A stretch of DNA of 64,000 nt from Streptomyces exfoliatus (GCF_000725545.1 NZ_JNZP01000015.1:372001-436000); one strand, 5' to 3'; shown: positions 33,677 through 44,090, counted from the stretch's first letter. Notes: a model not told the origin generated them from the sequence alone. Numbers and translations: made by a program.

Positions 33677-35389
33677 ATGGGCAACGGGACAGCGACCGCG
33701 ACCCTCGAATCGGCCCGGCACCGGCACGGCCGCGTGCTGATCGACTGGCTGACCACGACCGACCACAAGAAGATCGGCCACCTCTACCTGGGGACCTCGT
33801 TCGTCTTCTTCCTGGTGGCCGGCCTCATGGCCATGCTGATGCGGGCCGAGCTGGCCCGCCCGGGACTCCAGATCGTCTCGAACCAGGAGTTCAACCAGGC
33901 CTTCACCCTGCACGGCACGATCATGCTGCTGCTCTTCGCGACGCCCACCTTCGCCGGCTTCGCCAACGAGCTCGTGCCGCTCCAGATCGGCGCGCCCGAC
34001 GTCGCCTTCCCCCGGCTGAACATGTTCTCGTACTGGCTGTTCCTCTTCGGCAGCCTCATGGTGCTCGCCTCGCTGCTCGTGCCCAGCGGACCGCCCGCCT
34101 TCGGCTGGACCGCGTACGCGCCCCTCAACAGCCTCGAACGCTCCCCCGGCGTCGGCGCCGACCTGTGGATCATGGGCCTCGCCCTCTCCGGCTTCGGCAC
34201 CATCCTCACGTCGGTGAACTTCCTCGCGACGATCATCGGGATGCGGGCGCCCGGCATGACCATGTTCCGCATGCCGATCTTCACCTGGAACGTGCTCTTC
34301 ACCGCGGTCCTGGTCCTCATGGCCTTCCCGGTGCTCGCCGCGGCCCTGCTCGTCCTGGAGTCGGACCGGCGCCTCGGCTCCGTGGTCTTCCAGCCCGAGA
34401 ACGGCGGGTCGCTGCTCTGGCAGCACCTCTTCTGGTTCTTCGGCCACCCCGAGGTCTACATCATCGCGCTGCCGTTCTTCGGGATCGTCACCGAGATCAT
34501 CCCGGTCTTCGCCCGCAAGCCGATCTTCGGCTACGCGACGCTGATCGCCGCCACCATGGGCATCACCGGCCTCTCGGTGGTCGTCTGGGCCCACCACATG
34601 TTCGTGACGGGCGCGGTGCTGCTGCCGTTCTTCTCGATGCTGTCGTTCCTCATCGCGGTGCCCACCGGCGTCAAGTTCTTCAACTGGACCGGCACGATGC
34701 TGCGGGGCTCGCTCTCCTTCGAGACGCCGATGCTGTGGGCCGTCGGCTTCCTGGTGTCCTTCCTCTTCGGCGGCCTCACCGGAGTGATCCTCGCCTCGCC
34801 GCCGCTGGACTTCCACGTCACCGACTCGTACTTCGTGGTGGCCCACTTCCACTACACGGTGTTCGGCACGGTCGTCTTCGCGACCTTCGCGGGCTTCTAC
34901 TTCTGGTGGCCGAAGTTCACCGGCCGGATGCTCGACGAGCGGCTCGGCAAGGTCCACTTCTGGACGCTGTTCACCGGCTTCCACCTGACGTTCCTGGTGC
35001 AGCACTGGCTCGGCGCCGAGGGCATGCCCCGGCGGTACGCCGACTACCTGGACGCCGACGGCTTCACCGCCCTCAACACGGTGTCGACGATCGGCTCCTT
35101 CCTGCTCGGCGCCTCCACGCTGCCGTTCCTCTACAACGTGTGGCGGACCCACCGGTACGGCGCGAAGGTCGAGGTCGACGACCCGTGGGGCTTCGGGCGC
35201 TCGCTCGAGTGGGCGACCTCCTGCCCGCCGCCCCGGCACAACTTCGTCGAGGTGCCCCAGATCCGCTCCGAGGCGCCCGCCTTCGACCTGCACCACCCGG
35301 AGTTCGCCGACTACGAGCGGATGCGGCTCACGAGTCCGCCGCCGGAGCGCCGGCCGGCCGGTCGAGAGAGCGGGACAACAGGTCCCTGA
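33677..35389 (+). CDS. ctaD: Cytochrome c oxidase subunit I (aa3-type), stand-alone copy
   Basis: 570 residues, full length for CtaD, with 12 spans. Heme a ligand H79 (FTLHGTIML); CuB ligand and cross-linked pair H257 and Y261 (GHPEVY); CuB ligands H306-H307 (WAHHMF); heme ligands H390 and H392 (AHFHYT). The proton-channel segment [15 protein letters not shown] is present. It catalyses oxygen reduction with subunits II and III, whose genes (ctaC, ctaE) are not adjacent, so this is an extra copy away from the main cluster. ATG 33677 follows GGAGG. Its 3' end overlaps the convergent WYL gene by 62 bp. Confidence 0.93.
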   Translation: MGNGTATATLESARHRHGRVLIDWLTTTDHKKIGHLYLGTSFVFFLVAGLMAMLMRAELARPGLQIVSNQEFNQAFTLHGTIMLLLFATPTFAGFANELVPLQIGAPDVAFPRLNMFSYWLFLFGSLMVLASLLVPSGPPAFGWTAYAPLNSLERSPGVGADLWIMGLALSGFGTILTSVNFLATIIGMRAPGMTMFRMPIFTWNVLFTAVLVLMAFPVLAAALLVLESDRRLGSVVFQPENGGSLLWQHLFWFFGHPEVYIIALPFFGIVTEIIPVFARKPIFGYATLIAATMGITGLSVVVWAHHMFVTGAVLLPFFSMLSFLIAVPTGVKFFNWTGTMLRGSLSFETPMLWAVGFLVSFLFGGLTGVILASPPLDFHVTDSYFVVAHFHYTVFGTVVFATFAGFYFWWPKFTGRMLDERLGKVHFWTLFTGFHLTFLVQHWLGAEGMPRRYADYLDADGFTALNTVSTIGSFLLGASTLPFLYNVWRTHRYGAKVEVDDPWGFGRSLEWATSCPPPRHNFVEVPQIRSEAPAFDLHHPEFADYERMRLTSPPPERRPAGRESGTTGP

Positions 35390-36314
35390 GCGCCCGCACC
35401 CGGTCGACCAGCTCCGGTGGGTCGAGCACCTCGAACTCGAAGCCGACCAGCGACACGTGGATCACCATCACGTCGAGGCTGTGGGCCCCGGTCCGCAGCA
35501 GGCAGGCGTCCTCCCCGTCCGCCGTGAGGATGCCGTCGACGGCGCCGACGGCCGCCGCCGCCTCGGCGAGCGGCACGTGCAGCCGGATCGTCGCCTCGGT
35601 GGCGTACGCGGCGGTGGACACGCCCTTCGCCACATAGGCGGCCAGGTCCTCGGCGGGCGGCTCGCGGGGCGTGAAGCGGGGGCCGTGCGGCGGCGTCGGC
35701 ACGATCCGGTCGGCCCGGAAGGTACGCCAGCCGGCCCGGTCCACGTCCCAGGCGACCAGGTACCAGCGCCGCTCGCTGCACACCAGGCGGTGCGGCTCGA
35801 CGGTCCTGCGGGTGGCCGCCCCGCCGTGGTCGCGGTACTCGAAGCGCAGCCGCTCGGCGTCCCGGCAGGCGTGGGCGAGTTCGGTGAGCACCGCCGGGTC
35901 GATCCGCTCGCGCGGGGTGCGCAGCATCGGCACGGTGAAGGCGTTCAGGGCGCTCACCCGGCGCCGCAGCCGCCCCGGCAGGACCTGTTCCAGCTTGGCC
36001 AGGGCCCGTACGGAACTCTCTCCGATGCCCTCGACCCCCTGGCCCGCGGCGGCGCGCAGTCCGACGGCGACCGCCACGGCCTCCTCGTCGTCGAGGAGCA
36101 GCGGCGGCAGCTCGGCGCCGGCGCCCAGCTGGTACCCGCCGCCGGTCCCCGGGCTCGCGTGGACGGGGTAGCCGAGCACCCGCAGCCGGTCGACGTCCCG
36201 CCGTACGGTCCGGGGCGTGACCCCGAGCCGCTCGGCGAGGTCGGCGCCGGACCACTCCCGGTGGGCCTGGAGCAGCGAGAGCAGACGCAAGAGCCGTGCG
36301 GAGGTCTCCAACAT
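35328..36314 (-). CDS. WYL-domain transcriptional regulator (YafY-like)
   Basis: 328 residues. N-terminal winged HTH ([20 protein letters not shown], then [20 protein letters not shown]) typical of the DeoR-like YafY group, a WYL domain at about 140-225 ([29 protein letters not shown]) and the WCX extension at the C-terminus ([19 protein letters not shown]). WYL regulators sense nucleic acid or nucleotide ligands and often respond to DNA stress. The gene converges on ctaD and overlaps its 3' end by 62 bp, so transcripts are partly antisense. No target gene is obvious. Confidence 0.9.
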   Translation of the reverse strand: MLETSARLLRLLSLLQAHREWSGADLAERLGVTPRTVRRDVDRLRVLGYPVHASPGTGGGYQLGAGAELPPLLLDDEEAVAVAVGLRAAAGQGVEGIGESSVRALAKLEQVLPGRLRRRVSALNAFTVPMLRTPRERIDPAVLTELAHACRDAERLRFEYRDHGGAATRRTVEPHRLVCSERRWYLVAWDVDRAGWRTFRADRIVPTPPHGPRFTPREPPAEDLAAYVAKGVSTAAYATEATIRLHVPLAEAAAAVGAVDGILTADGEDACLLRTGAHSLDVMVIHVSLVGFEFEVLDPPELVDRVRALRDLLSRSLDRPAGAPAADS

Positions 36315-36375
36315 GGCGCCGAGTCTGCCAGCCCTCGCGGACGACTTCTGTCCTCGATGGACGGGATCCGGAGGT

Positions 36376-37650
36376 TCAGCGGAGGCGGCGGACCAGCCGG
36401 CCCACCTTCGCCTTCAGGGTGTAGACCGCGTCGACGGCCCGGCCGACCCGCCGGTGGAACGACTCCCGGCCCTCGGGGTGGGTGCGCCGGCCCGCGCCCC
36501 GCTCGACGAGCTCCGTCCAGAGGGCCTCGTGGCGGGCGGCGATCCTGGCCGGATCGAAGCGCTCGGCGGCGGCGAGCGCGGCCCGTGCCGTCTTGGCGCG
36601 CAGTTCGTCGTCCTCGACGAGCCGGCGCAGGGCCCGCGCGAACGCGGCCACGTCGTCGACCGGCACCAGGAACCCGTCGACCCCGTCCTCGATGATCTCG
36701 CGCGGCCCGTGCGGGCAGTCGGTGGAGACCACGGGGAGTCCGCAGCGCATCGCCTCGACGATGGTCATGCCGAAGGACTCGCGCTGCGAGGTCACGGCCG
36801 CGATCGAGCCCTTGGCGAGCTCCGGTTCGAGCGGGGTCACCGAGCCCATGAGGAAGACCTGCTCGCCGAGGCCCCGGTCCTTGATCTGGCGGGTCAGCGG
36901 CGCCTTGAGGTCCTGGACGGCGTCGCCGGTGCCGTAGATCCGCAGCTTCCAGTCGGGGTGGTCGGCCGCCACCTCGGCGAAGGCGTCGATCAGCAGGTCG
37001 TACCGCTTGACCGCGGTCAGCCGGCCCGCCGAGACGACGGTCTTCGCCGCGGGGTCGGCGGACGGTCCCGGAGGCGCGGGCACGCTGTTGGGCACGGCCT
37101 CGATCCGTACGCCGGGCAGTCCCAGCTTCCGGTAGGCGCGGGCGTCCGCTTCGGTGACCGTGGTGACGGCGTCGAGGAGGGTGTACTCGTGGCCGATGTC
37201 CCGGCGCAGCCGGTAGCTGTGGCCGTCGAGGATCAGGTGCTCCTGGCCGACGAGGACCGGGCCCCGCCGGGCCTGCCGGGCGAGGTGCACGTTGAGCCCG
37301 GGGCGGGTGCCGACGAGCACGTCGGCCTCGACGCCGCGCAGGTGCTCCCCGATCCGGGCGTCGGTGAGGGCGCTGTACTGCTTCCAGCGGCCGTCGCCGC
37401 GCGGGAAGACCTCGGCGGGGCGGTGGAAGTCGGGGTGGTCGCCGTCGTACCCGGGGCTGTCCTTGCGCAGGTCGACGAGGTGGCGCAGGGTCACCCCCGA
37501 GGGCAGGCCGAGGAGCGGGCGGTCCCGGTGGCGGAACACCGACACGATCTCGACCTCGTGACGTTCCGCCAGTTCCTCGGCGAGGGTGAACGTCGTCCGG
37601 ATCGTGCCGCCGTAGTGGTAGCCGTTGTGGAGCAGAAAGGAGATACGCAT
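36376..37650 (-). CDS. Glycosyltransferase family 4
   Basis: 424 residues, GT-B fold. N-terminal NGYHYGGTIRTTFTLAEELA is the acceptor-side glycine-rich loop; the C-terminal domain has VSAGRLTAVKRYDLLIDAF and IYGTGDAVQDLK, and the EX7E motif ESFGMTIVEAMRCGLPVV that binds the sugar nucleotide, then NDCPHGPREII-like loop and GFLVPVDDV. A basic C-terminal tail (GRAVDAVYTLKAKVGRLVRRLR in two halves) may attach it to membrane or polymer. Similar Streptomyces GT4 proteins add sugars to teichoic or teichuronic polymers, but the acceptor here is not known. ATG 37648-37650. Confidence 0.88.
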   Translation of the reverse strand: MRISFLLHNGYHYGGTIRTTFTLAEELAERHEVEIVSVFRHRDRPLLGLPSGVTLRHLVDLRKDSPGYDGDHPDFHRPAEVFPRGDGRWKQYSALTDARIGEHLRGVEADVLVGTRPGLNVHLARQARRGPVLVGQEHLILDGHSYRLRRDIGHEYTLLDAVTTVTEADARAYRKLGLPGVRIEAVPNSVPAPPGPSADPAAKTVVSAGRLTAVKRYDLLIDAFAEVAADHPDWKLRIYGTGDAVQDLKAPLTRQIKDRGLGEQVFLMGSVTPLEPELAKGSIAAVTSQRESFGMTIVEAMRCGLPVVSTDCPHGPREIIEDGVDGFLVPVDDVAAFARALRRLVEDDELRAKTARAALAAAERFDPARIAARHEALWTELVERGAGRRTHPEGRESFHRRVGRAVDAVYTLKAKVGRLVRRLR

Positions 37651-37717
37651 CGCGCTGCCGGTTCCCCCCGGTCAGTTGATCGGTCGCCCGACTGTACTGC
37701 CGGTGAGGCTCCGGTGT

Positions 37718-39010
37718 TCACGGCCGGTAGCCGAGCTGGGGCACGGTCGCGCAGTTCCGCGTCATCTCGCCCTGGCTCACCCAGCCCCGGCCGTCCTGCC
37801 AACGGGCCACGGAGAGGCAGGTGTTCCGGGTCGCGGGCGGCCGGTCCAGGTGCTCGAAGCGGACGGGCAGCAGCAGCCCCCGTGCGGTGTACGGCTCGGG
37901 GCGGTTCATGTACTTCTCGACGCACGCCCGGGTGAGTCCTTCCCCGGCGAGGCAGGAGCGGGCCGCGTCGGTGAACCACATGGCCGCCGCCCAGCCCTCC
38001 AGCTGCCACTGGGACAGCGGCCGGTCCCCCATCGCCGCGCGGAACTCGCGGACGGCCGGGTGTCCGGTGTCCTGGTGGTTGCGGCTGGCGCCGGTCGCCC
38101 ACAGGGCCTCCCGGCAGCCGGGGGCGCGGGCGTGGTCGCGGGCGACGGACGAGGACCAGTTCTGCACGTGGGTGACCTTGGCGTCGACCCGGACCCCGAG
38201 GGTCTCCATCGCCTCGCACAGGCGCACGTTGCCGTGGGTGTCCATGGCGTCGAAGAGGACGTCGACGTGCTGGGCCCGCAGGTCGGCCGCCACGGCGCGG
38301 AAGTTGGGCAGGGCGAAGTCCACCTGCTCCTCGACGACCCGGTAGCCCTCGGCGCGCAGTCCCCGGGTGACGAGCCGGGCGTACGCGGCGGACGCGGCCT
38401 GGTTGTAGGAGACGACGGCGGCGGTCCTGGCGCCCCGCTCCTCGGCGAACCACCGGTAGACCTCGGTCCCGCCGTACAAAGTCCCGTCCCAGCCGGGCTC
38501 CTCGCCGGTACGTGGGGCGGAGCTGCCGTAGATCCCGTAGAGGTGCGGATGGGTGTCGTACGCGGGGGTGAGGGGCTGGCCACCGATGTCGGGAACGCCG
38601 GCGCGGGCGACGAGCGGCGCGCCCTCGTAGTCGAGGGCGGTGGTGGCGACGAGGGCGAAGACCCGGCGTTCGTCGATCAGCCGGTGCACGCACGTGTTGT
38701 TGCCGACGCCGCTGCCCCCGTCGTCGCAGGTCTCCACCTCGATGCGGCGCCCGTCGAGACCGCCGCGGGCGTTGAGCGCGTCGAAGTAGGCGAGGGCTCC
38801 GTCGCGCGGCCCGACGAGGGCCTGCCCGCCGACCGGGCTCGTGGCGCTGGTGATGATCCCCACGCGGAGCGGCTCACCGCCGGAGGGGCGGACGGTGGGC
38901 CGCGTCTCGAAGGCGCGCTCCGGGAGCCGGCTGCCGCAGGCCGTGAGGAGGAACAGCGCGAGGGCCAGGAGCAGCCCGGCTGCCGCCTCAGCAGCCCTGG
39001 ACGGTGACAC
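37718..39010 (-). CDS. Branched-chain-type ABC substrate-binding lipoprotein
   Basis: 430 residues. Lipobox LTAC (Cys25), then a type I periplasmic-binding fold: LRVGIITSATSPVGGQAL, YFDALNARGGLDGRRIEVETCDD (family pattern NxxGGIxGR), FALVATTALDYEGAPL, AAVVSYNQAASAAYARL and DVLFDAMDTHGNVRLCEAM. Several cysteine pairs suggest disulfides outside the membrane. It probably feeds the branched-chain-type ABC system encoded at 40062-43222 on the other strand. GTG 39008-39010 lies 23 bp inside the preceding lipoprotein gene. Confidence 0.85.
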   Translation of the reverse strand: MSPSRAAEAAAGLLLALALFLLTACGSRLPERAFETRPTVRPSGGEPLRVGIITSATSPVGGQALVGPRDGALAYFDALNARGGLDGRRIEVETCDDGGSGVGNNTCVHRLIDERRVFALVATTALDYEGAPLVARAGVPDIGGQPLTPAYDTHPHLYGIYGSSAPRTGEEPGWDGTLYGGTEVYRWFAEERGARTAAVVSYNQAASAAYARLVTRGLRAEGYRVVEEQVDFALPNFRAVAADLRAQHVDVLFDAMDTHGNVRLCEAMETLGVRVDAKVTHVQNWSSSVARDHARAPGCREALWATGASRNHQDTGHPAVREFRAAMGDRPLSQWQLEGWAAAMWFTDAARSCLAGEGLTRACVEKYMNRPEPYTARGLLLPVRFEHLDRPPATRNTCLSVARWQDGRGWVSQGEMTRNCATVPQLGYRP

Positions 39011-39518
39011 CGCTCATCTCGACCAGGCCGCACAGGGTCCTCACGGAGACCTTCCAGGTGTCGTCCTGGAGGACCGAGGTGCCCTGCGCGTCGGGCAGGG
39101 CCGGGTTTCCGCCGACCAGCAGGTCGTACGTCACGTTCGCCTCGGTGTCGGAGGTGAACTCGACGCCCGTGACCTTCGCCGAGGTCATGGCCGCGTTCTT
39201 GTCACCGGCGAACGCCCCGAGGACGTCCCGCATCTCCTCCCCGTCCTCCAGGAGCCGCACCTTCTGGTCGACGGGGGTCTTCGGGTCGAAGAACGCCGTC
39301 CAGTTCTCGGTGATCTCCGCCTCCGCGGCGGCGGGGTCGCCGGGCTCGTCGGCGTCGGGGGGCACGGTCGTCATCCCGGGCGGTGCCGATGTCTCCAGGT
39401 CCGTGGAGCGCCCTTCGCCGTCGTCGGAGCAGCTCGCCACGGCGGGCGTGAGCACCAGGACGGCGGCGGCCACGAGTGCCGCGAGCCGGGGACGTCGGCC
39501 GGGTCGTTCGAAAACCAT
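38988..39518 (-). CDS. Lipoprotein, MTB12-like
   Basis: 176 residues. Signal sequence with lipobox VASC (Cys30), an acidic Pro/Thr linker, then a domain of about 110 residues (AEITENWTAFFDPKTPVDQKV, LEDGEEMRDVLGAF, VTYDLLVGGNPALPDAQG, TWKVSVRTLCGLVEMSGV) that resembles the low-molecular-weight antigen MTB12 family of mycobacteria. Role unknown, possibly a ligand-binding NTF2-like fold. ATG 39516-39518 chosen; a GTG four codons earlier, preceded by GAGGGA, is an equally good start. Overlaps the SBP gene that follows. Confidence 0.8.
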   Translation of the reverse strand: MVFERPGRRPRLAALVAAAVLVLTPAVASCSDDGEGRSTDLETSAPPGMTTVPPDADEPGDPAAAEAEITENWTAFFDPKTPVDQKVRLLEDGEEMRDVLGAFAGDKNAAMTSAKVTGVEFTSDTEANVTYDLLVGGNPALPDAQGTSVLQDDTWKVSVRTLCGLVEMSGVTVQGC

Positions 39519-39645
39519 CTGGCTCACCACCGGGTGTCCCTCAGGGGCCGTACGGCCGGACGCTTCCAGGGTGGGACAGATCAGGGCACAGCGCAATATC
39601 CGGGGCATAGTGCAAGGAAGAAGGGAAGAGACCGAGGGAGGCCCC

Positions 39646-40062
39646 GTGCCGACATCCCGCATCCTGCTGTGGGCCGGCCTCGCGGCGGCCGCCGGAGGCG
39701 CGGTGCTGTGCGCGCTCGGCTGGTACGGGATCTCCGGCGAACGGTTCGCGGAGCGGCAGCTGCCCTATCTGGCCTCGTGCACGGTGCCGGGAGCGGCGCT
39801 GATCGTGGCGGGCGCGGTGCTCGTGGCGACGGCGTACGCGCTTCCCGTACGCCCTCCGGAGCCGGGGCGCCCGGAGCCGGCCGGCCCGGAGCCCGGGACT
39901 CCCCCGGCACCCCCGTCCGCCGAGCGCCCGCTGCTCCGGGTCCCGGGCGGGACGCTCGCCCACCGGGCGGACTGCCCGCTGGTGGCGGGGAAGCCAGAGG
40001 CGGTGGAGGTGGGGGGCGCGTCCCTGGCCCCCTGCCCGGTGTGTGAACCGTGGCCGTCCTGA
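39646..40062 (+). CDS. Small membrane protein with C-terminal Cys/His motif
   Basis: 138 residues. Two N-terminal spans (ILLWAGLAAAAGGAVLCALG, ASCTVPGAALIVAGAVLVAT), a proline-rich linker, and a C-terminal motif HRADCPLVAGK...LAPCPVCEP that looks like a small zinc- or redox-binding site (C-x2-C with an upstream His and Cys). I do not recognise the family. GTG 39646 follows GGGAGG. Its stop overlaps the start of the fused ABC permease gene (TGATG), so it is probably translated with the transporter and may be an accessory subunit. Confidence 0.75.
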   Translation: MPTSRILLWAGLAAAAGGAVLCALGWYGISGERFAERQLPYLASCTVPGAALIVAGAVLVATAYALPVRPPEPGRPEPAGPEPGTPPAPPSAERPLLRVPGGTLAHRADCPLVAGKPEAVEVGGASLAPCPVCEPWPS

Positions 40063-42581
40063 TGGCCTCCCTGACGTACGAGCTGACGCTCGCCGGTCTC
40101 GCGGTCGGCAGCGCGGCCGCGCTCACCGGGATCGGCCTCGTCGTCACCCACCGGGCGACCGGCGTGCTGAACCTGGCGCACGGCGCGGTGGCCATGATCT
40201 GCGCGTACGTACTGCGCCAGCTGGTCGTCGGCTGGCACTGGCCGCTGCCCGTGGGCGCCCTCGCCACCCTCCTGGTCGTCGCCCCCGGCGTCGGGCTCGT
40301 CCTGGACCGCGCGGTGTTCCGGCCCCTCGCGCGGCGCGGGGCGAACCCGGCGCGGACGCTGGTGGCCTCGATCGGCGTCTTCGTCCTGCTCGTGGGCGCG
40401 GCGGTGCTCGTGTGGGGCCCGGGGGCACGGGACGACGCTCCGGTGCTCCTCGGCGACGACCCCTGGGCGCAGCTCGGGGCGGTGGTCGCGCTCGCCTGTC
40501 TGGTGGGCGCGGTGACCCGGTGGACGCGGTTCGGCCGGGAGCTGCGGGCCGTGATCGACAACCGGCCGCTCGCGGTGCTGTCCGGGATCGACGCGGACCG
40601 GGTGGCGGCGGCCGGCTGGGCGTTCGGCTCGTTCACGGCCGGGCTCACCGGGGTGCTGCTCGCCCCGTACGTGAGGCTCGACCCGTACGGGATGCCGCTG
40701 CTCGTCGTCGAAGTGATCGCGGTCGCGGTCATCGCCCGGATGCGGTCGCTGCCGGTCGCGGTGGCCGCGGCGCTCGCGATCGGCGTGGCGCAGGCCCAGC
40801 TGACCCGGCTGCACCCGGAGGGCTGGGCGGGGCCGCTGCTCCAGGCCGTCGGGGCGAACCTGTTCGTGGTGGCGCTCCTGGTGGCGGCGCTCGTCCTGCC
40901 GGGGATCGGCGGCAAGGGCCGGGACGCGCTGCCGCCGCCGGTGCGCTCCGGCCGGGTTCCGGGGGGCGTGTGGCTCGTCGTGGGCGTGCTGCTGCTCCTC
41001 CCGCTCGGCTTCGCCGGCTCGGACCTGCACACGGCGGTCCAGGTCCCGGCGCTCGCGGTGATCCTCCTGTCCCTCGTCGTGGTGGCGGGACGGGGAGGCC
41101 AGATCGCCCTGGGGCAGGCGGCGTACGCGGGTCTGGGCGCCCTCTTCACGGCCCTCCTGACGTCCCGCGGGGTGCCGGGCCTCGTGGCGCTCGGGCTCGC
41201 GGTGCCGCTGGTGGCCGCGGTGGGCCTGCTGACGGGCCGGCCCGCCATCCGCAGGCACGGCCTGGCGCTCGCGCTCGTGACCCTCGCGACGGGGGTGGCG
41301 GTGAGCCGCTTCGTCCTCACCCAGCCGTACGCGACGGCCGGCCTGTCCCTCGGCCGCCCGGCGGGCTTCTCCGACGACCGCGCCTTCTACGCCCTCGAAC
41401 TCCTCGTCCTGGCGGGCTGCCTGGCCCTGGTGGCGGCGTTGCGCCGGGGCCGTACGGGCAGGGCGCTCGCCGCCCTGCGCGACCACGAGCCGGGTGCGGA
41501 GGCCTCGGGCGTCCCGGTCCCCCGCCTGAAGCTCCTGGCGTTCGTCCTGGGCGCGGCCCTGGCGGCCCTCGGCGGCGGCCTCCTCGGCATGGGCCTGCGC
41601 GCCTTCGAGCCGGAGGCGTACGACCCGGTGCGGGGTCTGCTGTGGTTCGCCGCGGTCCTGGTCCTGGGCGCCGACAGCCTGCTGACCCCGCTGGCGGCGG
41701 CGACCCTCCTGGTCACCCTGGACGCGGGCCCGCACACGGGCGCGGCAGCCCTCCTCCTGGGCCTCCTGGCGGCACTGACGGGCCGGATCCCGCCGCTGAT
41801 GAATCTGCTCCCCCGGAAGGTCCCCTCACGGAAAGCCGCCGACGGCGAGGCACCCCCCACGGGAAGACCCGCGCCTCTGTCGATGAGCAGTACAGGTGGT
41901 ACCGGGGTCCCCACCCGCGCCGCACCGGCCCCCACACGGCTCCACGCCCACCACCTCACCGTCACCTACCCCGGAGGGATCAGCGCCCTGAGCGACGTCA
42001 CCCTCCGCCTCGCCCCCTCCCACGTCACCGCCCTCGTCGGTCCCAACGGCGCGGGCAAGTCCACCCTGTTCGACTGCCTCGCCGGAACCCTCCGTCCCCA
42101 CCACGGCCGGGTCTCCCTCGACGGCACCGACATCACCTCCCGCTCCGCCCACGCCCGCACCCGGCTCGGCATCGCCCGTACGTTCCAGCGGCTCGCCGTC
42201 TTCCCCTCGCTCACCGTCGAGGAGAACGTCCGCCTGGGCCAGGAGCAGGGCAGGATCCGCACAGACCCCGCCGCCGTCGAGCGGAGCCTCCGGCTGCTCG
42301 GGCTCGCCGGACCCCTACGGCACGAGCCGGCGGCGGACCTGCCCACCGGGGTCCTGCGCCGGGTCGAACTGGCGCGCGCGCTCGCCGGGCAGCCGCACAC
42401 CCTGCTCCTCGACGAGCCCGCCGCCGGTCTCGACACCGCCGAGACCGCCGCGCTCGCCCGGATCCTGGCCGCGCTGGCCGCCGACGGCCTGACGGTCCTG
42501 GTCGTCGAGCACGACCTGGACCTGGTCGCCGGGATCGCCCACACGGTGCACACCATGGAAGGCGGCCGGATCCTGTCATGA
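40062..42581 (+). CDS. Fused branched-chain amino acid ABC transporter: LivH-LivM-LivG
   Basis: 839 residues in one frame. Residues about 1-290: LivH-type permease (GVLNLAHGAVAMICAYV, ALSGIDADRVAAAGWAFGS-like segment). About 300-590: LivM-type permease (GGQIALGQAAYAGLGALFTALL, LRDHEPGAEASGV). A linker of about 35 residues, then LivG-type ATPase from about 626 with Walker A GPNGAGKST (about 660-668), ARTFQRLAVFPSLTV, LPTGVLRRVELARAL in the signature position, Walker B TLLLDEPAAGLD and VVEHDLDLV. Normally three separate genes. ATG 40062 overlaps the previous stop; GTG 40050 is an alternative. Overlaps livF by four bases. Confidence 0.9.
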   Translation: MASLTYELTLAGLAVGSAAALTGIGLVVTHRATGVLNLAHGAVAMICAYVLRQLVVGWHWPLPVGALATLLVVAPGVGLVLDRAVFRPLARRGANPARTLVASIGVFVLLVGAAVLVWGPGARDDAPVLLGDDPWAQLGAVVALACLVGAVTRWTRFGRELRAVIDNRPLAVLSGIDADRVAAAGWAFGSFTAGLTGVLLAPYVRLDPYGMPLLVVEVIAVAVIARMRSLPVAVAAALAIGVAQAQLTRLHPEGWAGPLLQAVGANLFVVALLVAALVLPGIGGKGRDALPPPVRSGRVPGGVWLVVGVLLLLPLGFAGSDLHTAVQVPALAVILLSLVVVAGRGGQIALGQAAYAGLGALFTALLTSRGVPGLVALGLAVPLVAAVGLLTGRPAIRRHGLALALVTLATGVAVSRFVLTQPYATAGLSLGRPAGFSDDRAFYALELLVLAGCLALVAALRRGRTGRALAALRDHEPGAEASGVPVPRLKLLAFVLGAALAALGGGLLGMGLRAFEPEAYDPVRGLLWFAAVLVLGADSLLTPLAAATLLVTLDAGPHTGAAALLLGLLAALTGRIPPLMNLLPRKVPSRKAADGEAPPTGRPAPLSMSSTGGTGVPTRAAPAPTRLHAHHLTVTYPGGISALSDVTLRLAPSHVTALVGPNGAGKSTLFDCLAGTLRPHHGRVSLDGTDITSRSAHARTRLGIARTFQRLAVFPSLTVEENVRLGQEQGRIRTDPAAVERSLRLLGLAGPLRHEPAADLPTGVLRRVELARALAGQPHTLLLDEPAAGLDTAETAALARILAALAADGLTVLVVEHDLDLVAGIAHTVHTMEGGRILS

Positions 42582-43222
42582 CCCTCGCCATGGCCCTGCG
42601 CGGCGCACGGGTCCGCTACGGCCCGCTGGAGGCCCTGCACGGCCTGGACCTGCCCGTGCCGGCCGGTACGGTCACCGTGCTCCTGGGCCGGAACGGCTCG
42701 GGGCGTACCACGGCCCTGCGCGCCCTCGCGGGCACGGTGCGCCTCTCCGCGGGCCGGGTCCTGTGGCGCGGCGCCGACGTGACGCGGCTGCGGGCCCACG
42801 AGCGGGCGCGCGGGGGGCTGTGCTTCGTACCCGATCTGGAGGCGGTGTACGCGGGCCTCACGGTCGCCGAGAACCTCGCGCTCTCCGTGCCCGGGGCCGC
42901 TCCCCCGTATCCGGAACTCGTCCCCCTGCTGTCCCGGACCGCCGGAACCCTCTCCGGTGGGGAGCGCCGCATGCTGGCGCTCTCGCGCGCCCTCCTGGCG
43001 GCCCACGCACGCGTGGTCCTCGTCGACGAGCCGTCGCTCGGTCTGGCCCCACCGGTCGCGGCCCGGACCTACCGGCGCCTGGCGGCGCTCGCCGTGGAGG
43101 GCGGGGCCGCGGTGGTGCTCGCGGAGCAGCGCGTACCGGACGGGCTGCCGTCCGGCTCGCTGGTGCACGAGCTGCGGCGCGGCTCCCTCGCGTTCAGCGG
43201 GGAACCGGCCGAGCTCATGTGA
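42578..43222 (+). CDS. Branched-chain amino acid ABC ATP-binding protein (LivF-type)
   Basis: 214 residues, slightly short for LivF (about 235). Signature LSGGE (TLSGGERRMLALSRAL) and Walker B VVLVDEPSLGLAP are normal, and the D-loop and H-region (VVLAEQ) fit the LivF group. The Walker A loop reads GRNGSGRTT (37-45): the catalytic lysine is Arg43. This usually lowers or abolishes ATP hydrolysis, which would leave the LivG half of the fused protein as the active ATP site. ATG 42578 overlaps the fused gene stop (ATGA). Converges on the Rpf gene. Confidence 0.88.
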   Translation: MTLAMALRGARVRYGPLEALHGLDLPVPAGTVTVLLGRNGSGRTTALRALAGTVRLSAGRVLWRGADVTRLRAHERARGGLCFVPDLEAVYAGLTVAENLALSVPGAAPPYPELVPLLSRTAGTLSGGERRMLALSRALLAAHARVVLVDEPSLGLAPPVAARTYRRLAALAVEGGAAVVLAEQRVPDGLPSGSLVHELRRGSLAFSGEPAELM

Positions 43223-43228
43223 CGCGGA

Positions 43229-43882
<654 letters not shown>

Positions 43883-44090
43883 CTAGGCAGCCCGCCGGCA
43901 CCCCCGGCCCGTGCCGCGCGGAACACTGTCAACACCCCACCCGGTCGGAGTCACGGCGCCCGGCGCACGAGCCGGAGGCAAGTTGCCTCGCTTCCGCGCG
44001 TGACCCCGGCCGAGCCTGACCCGTTGAACTCGGCATGAGACGACCGGGAACGGCCCGGCGTCCCCCCGTACCGAGTCCAGGGAGCCCCCC

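Noticed and set aside
40050..43222. The three-domain ABC fusion as a frameshift artefact
   Set aside because: The frame is uninterrupted, codon use is constant, and the linker looks natural; a downstream LivF in another frame has its own ATGA overlap.
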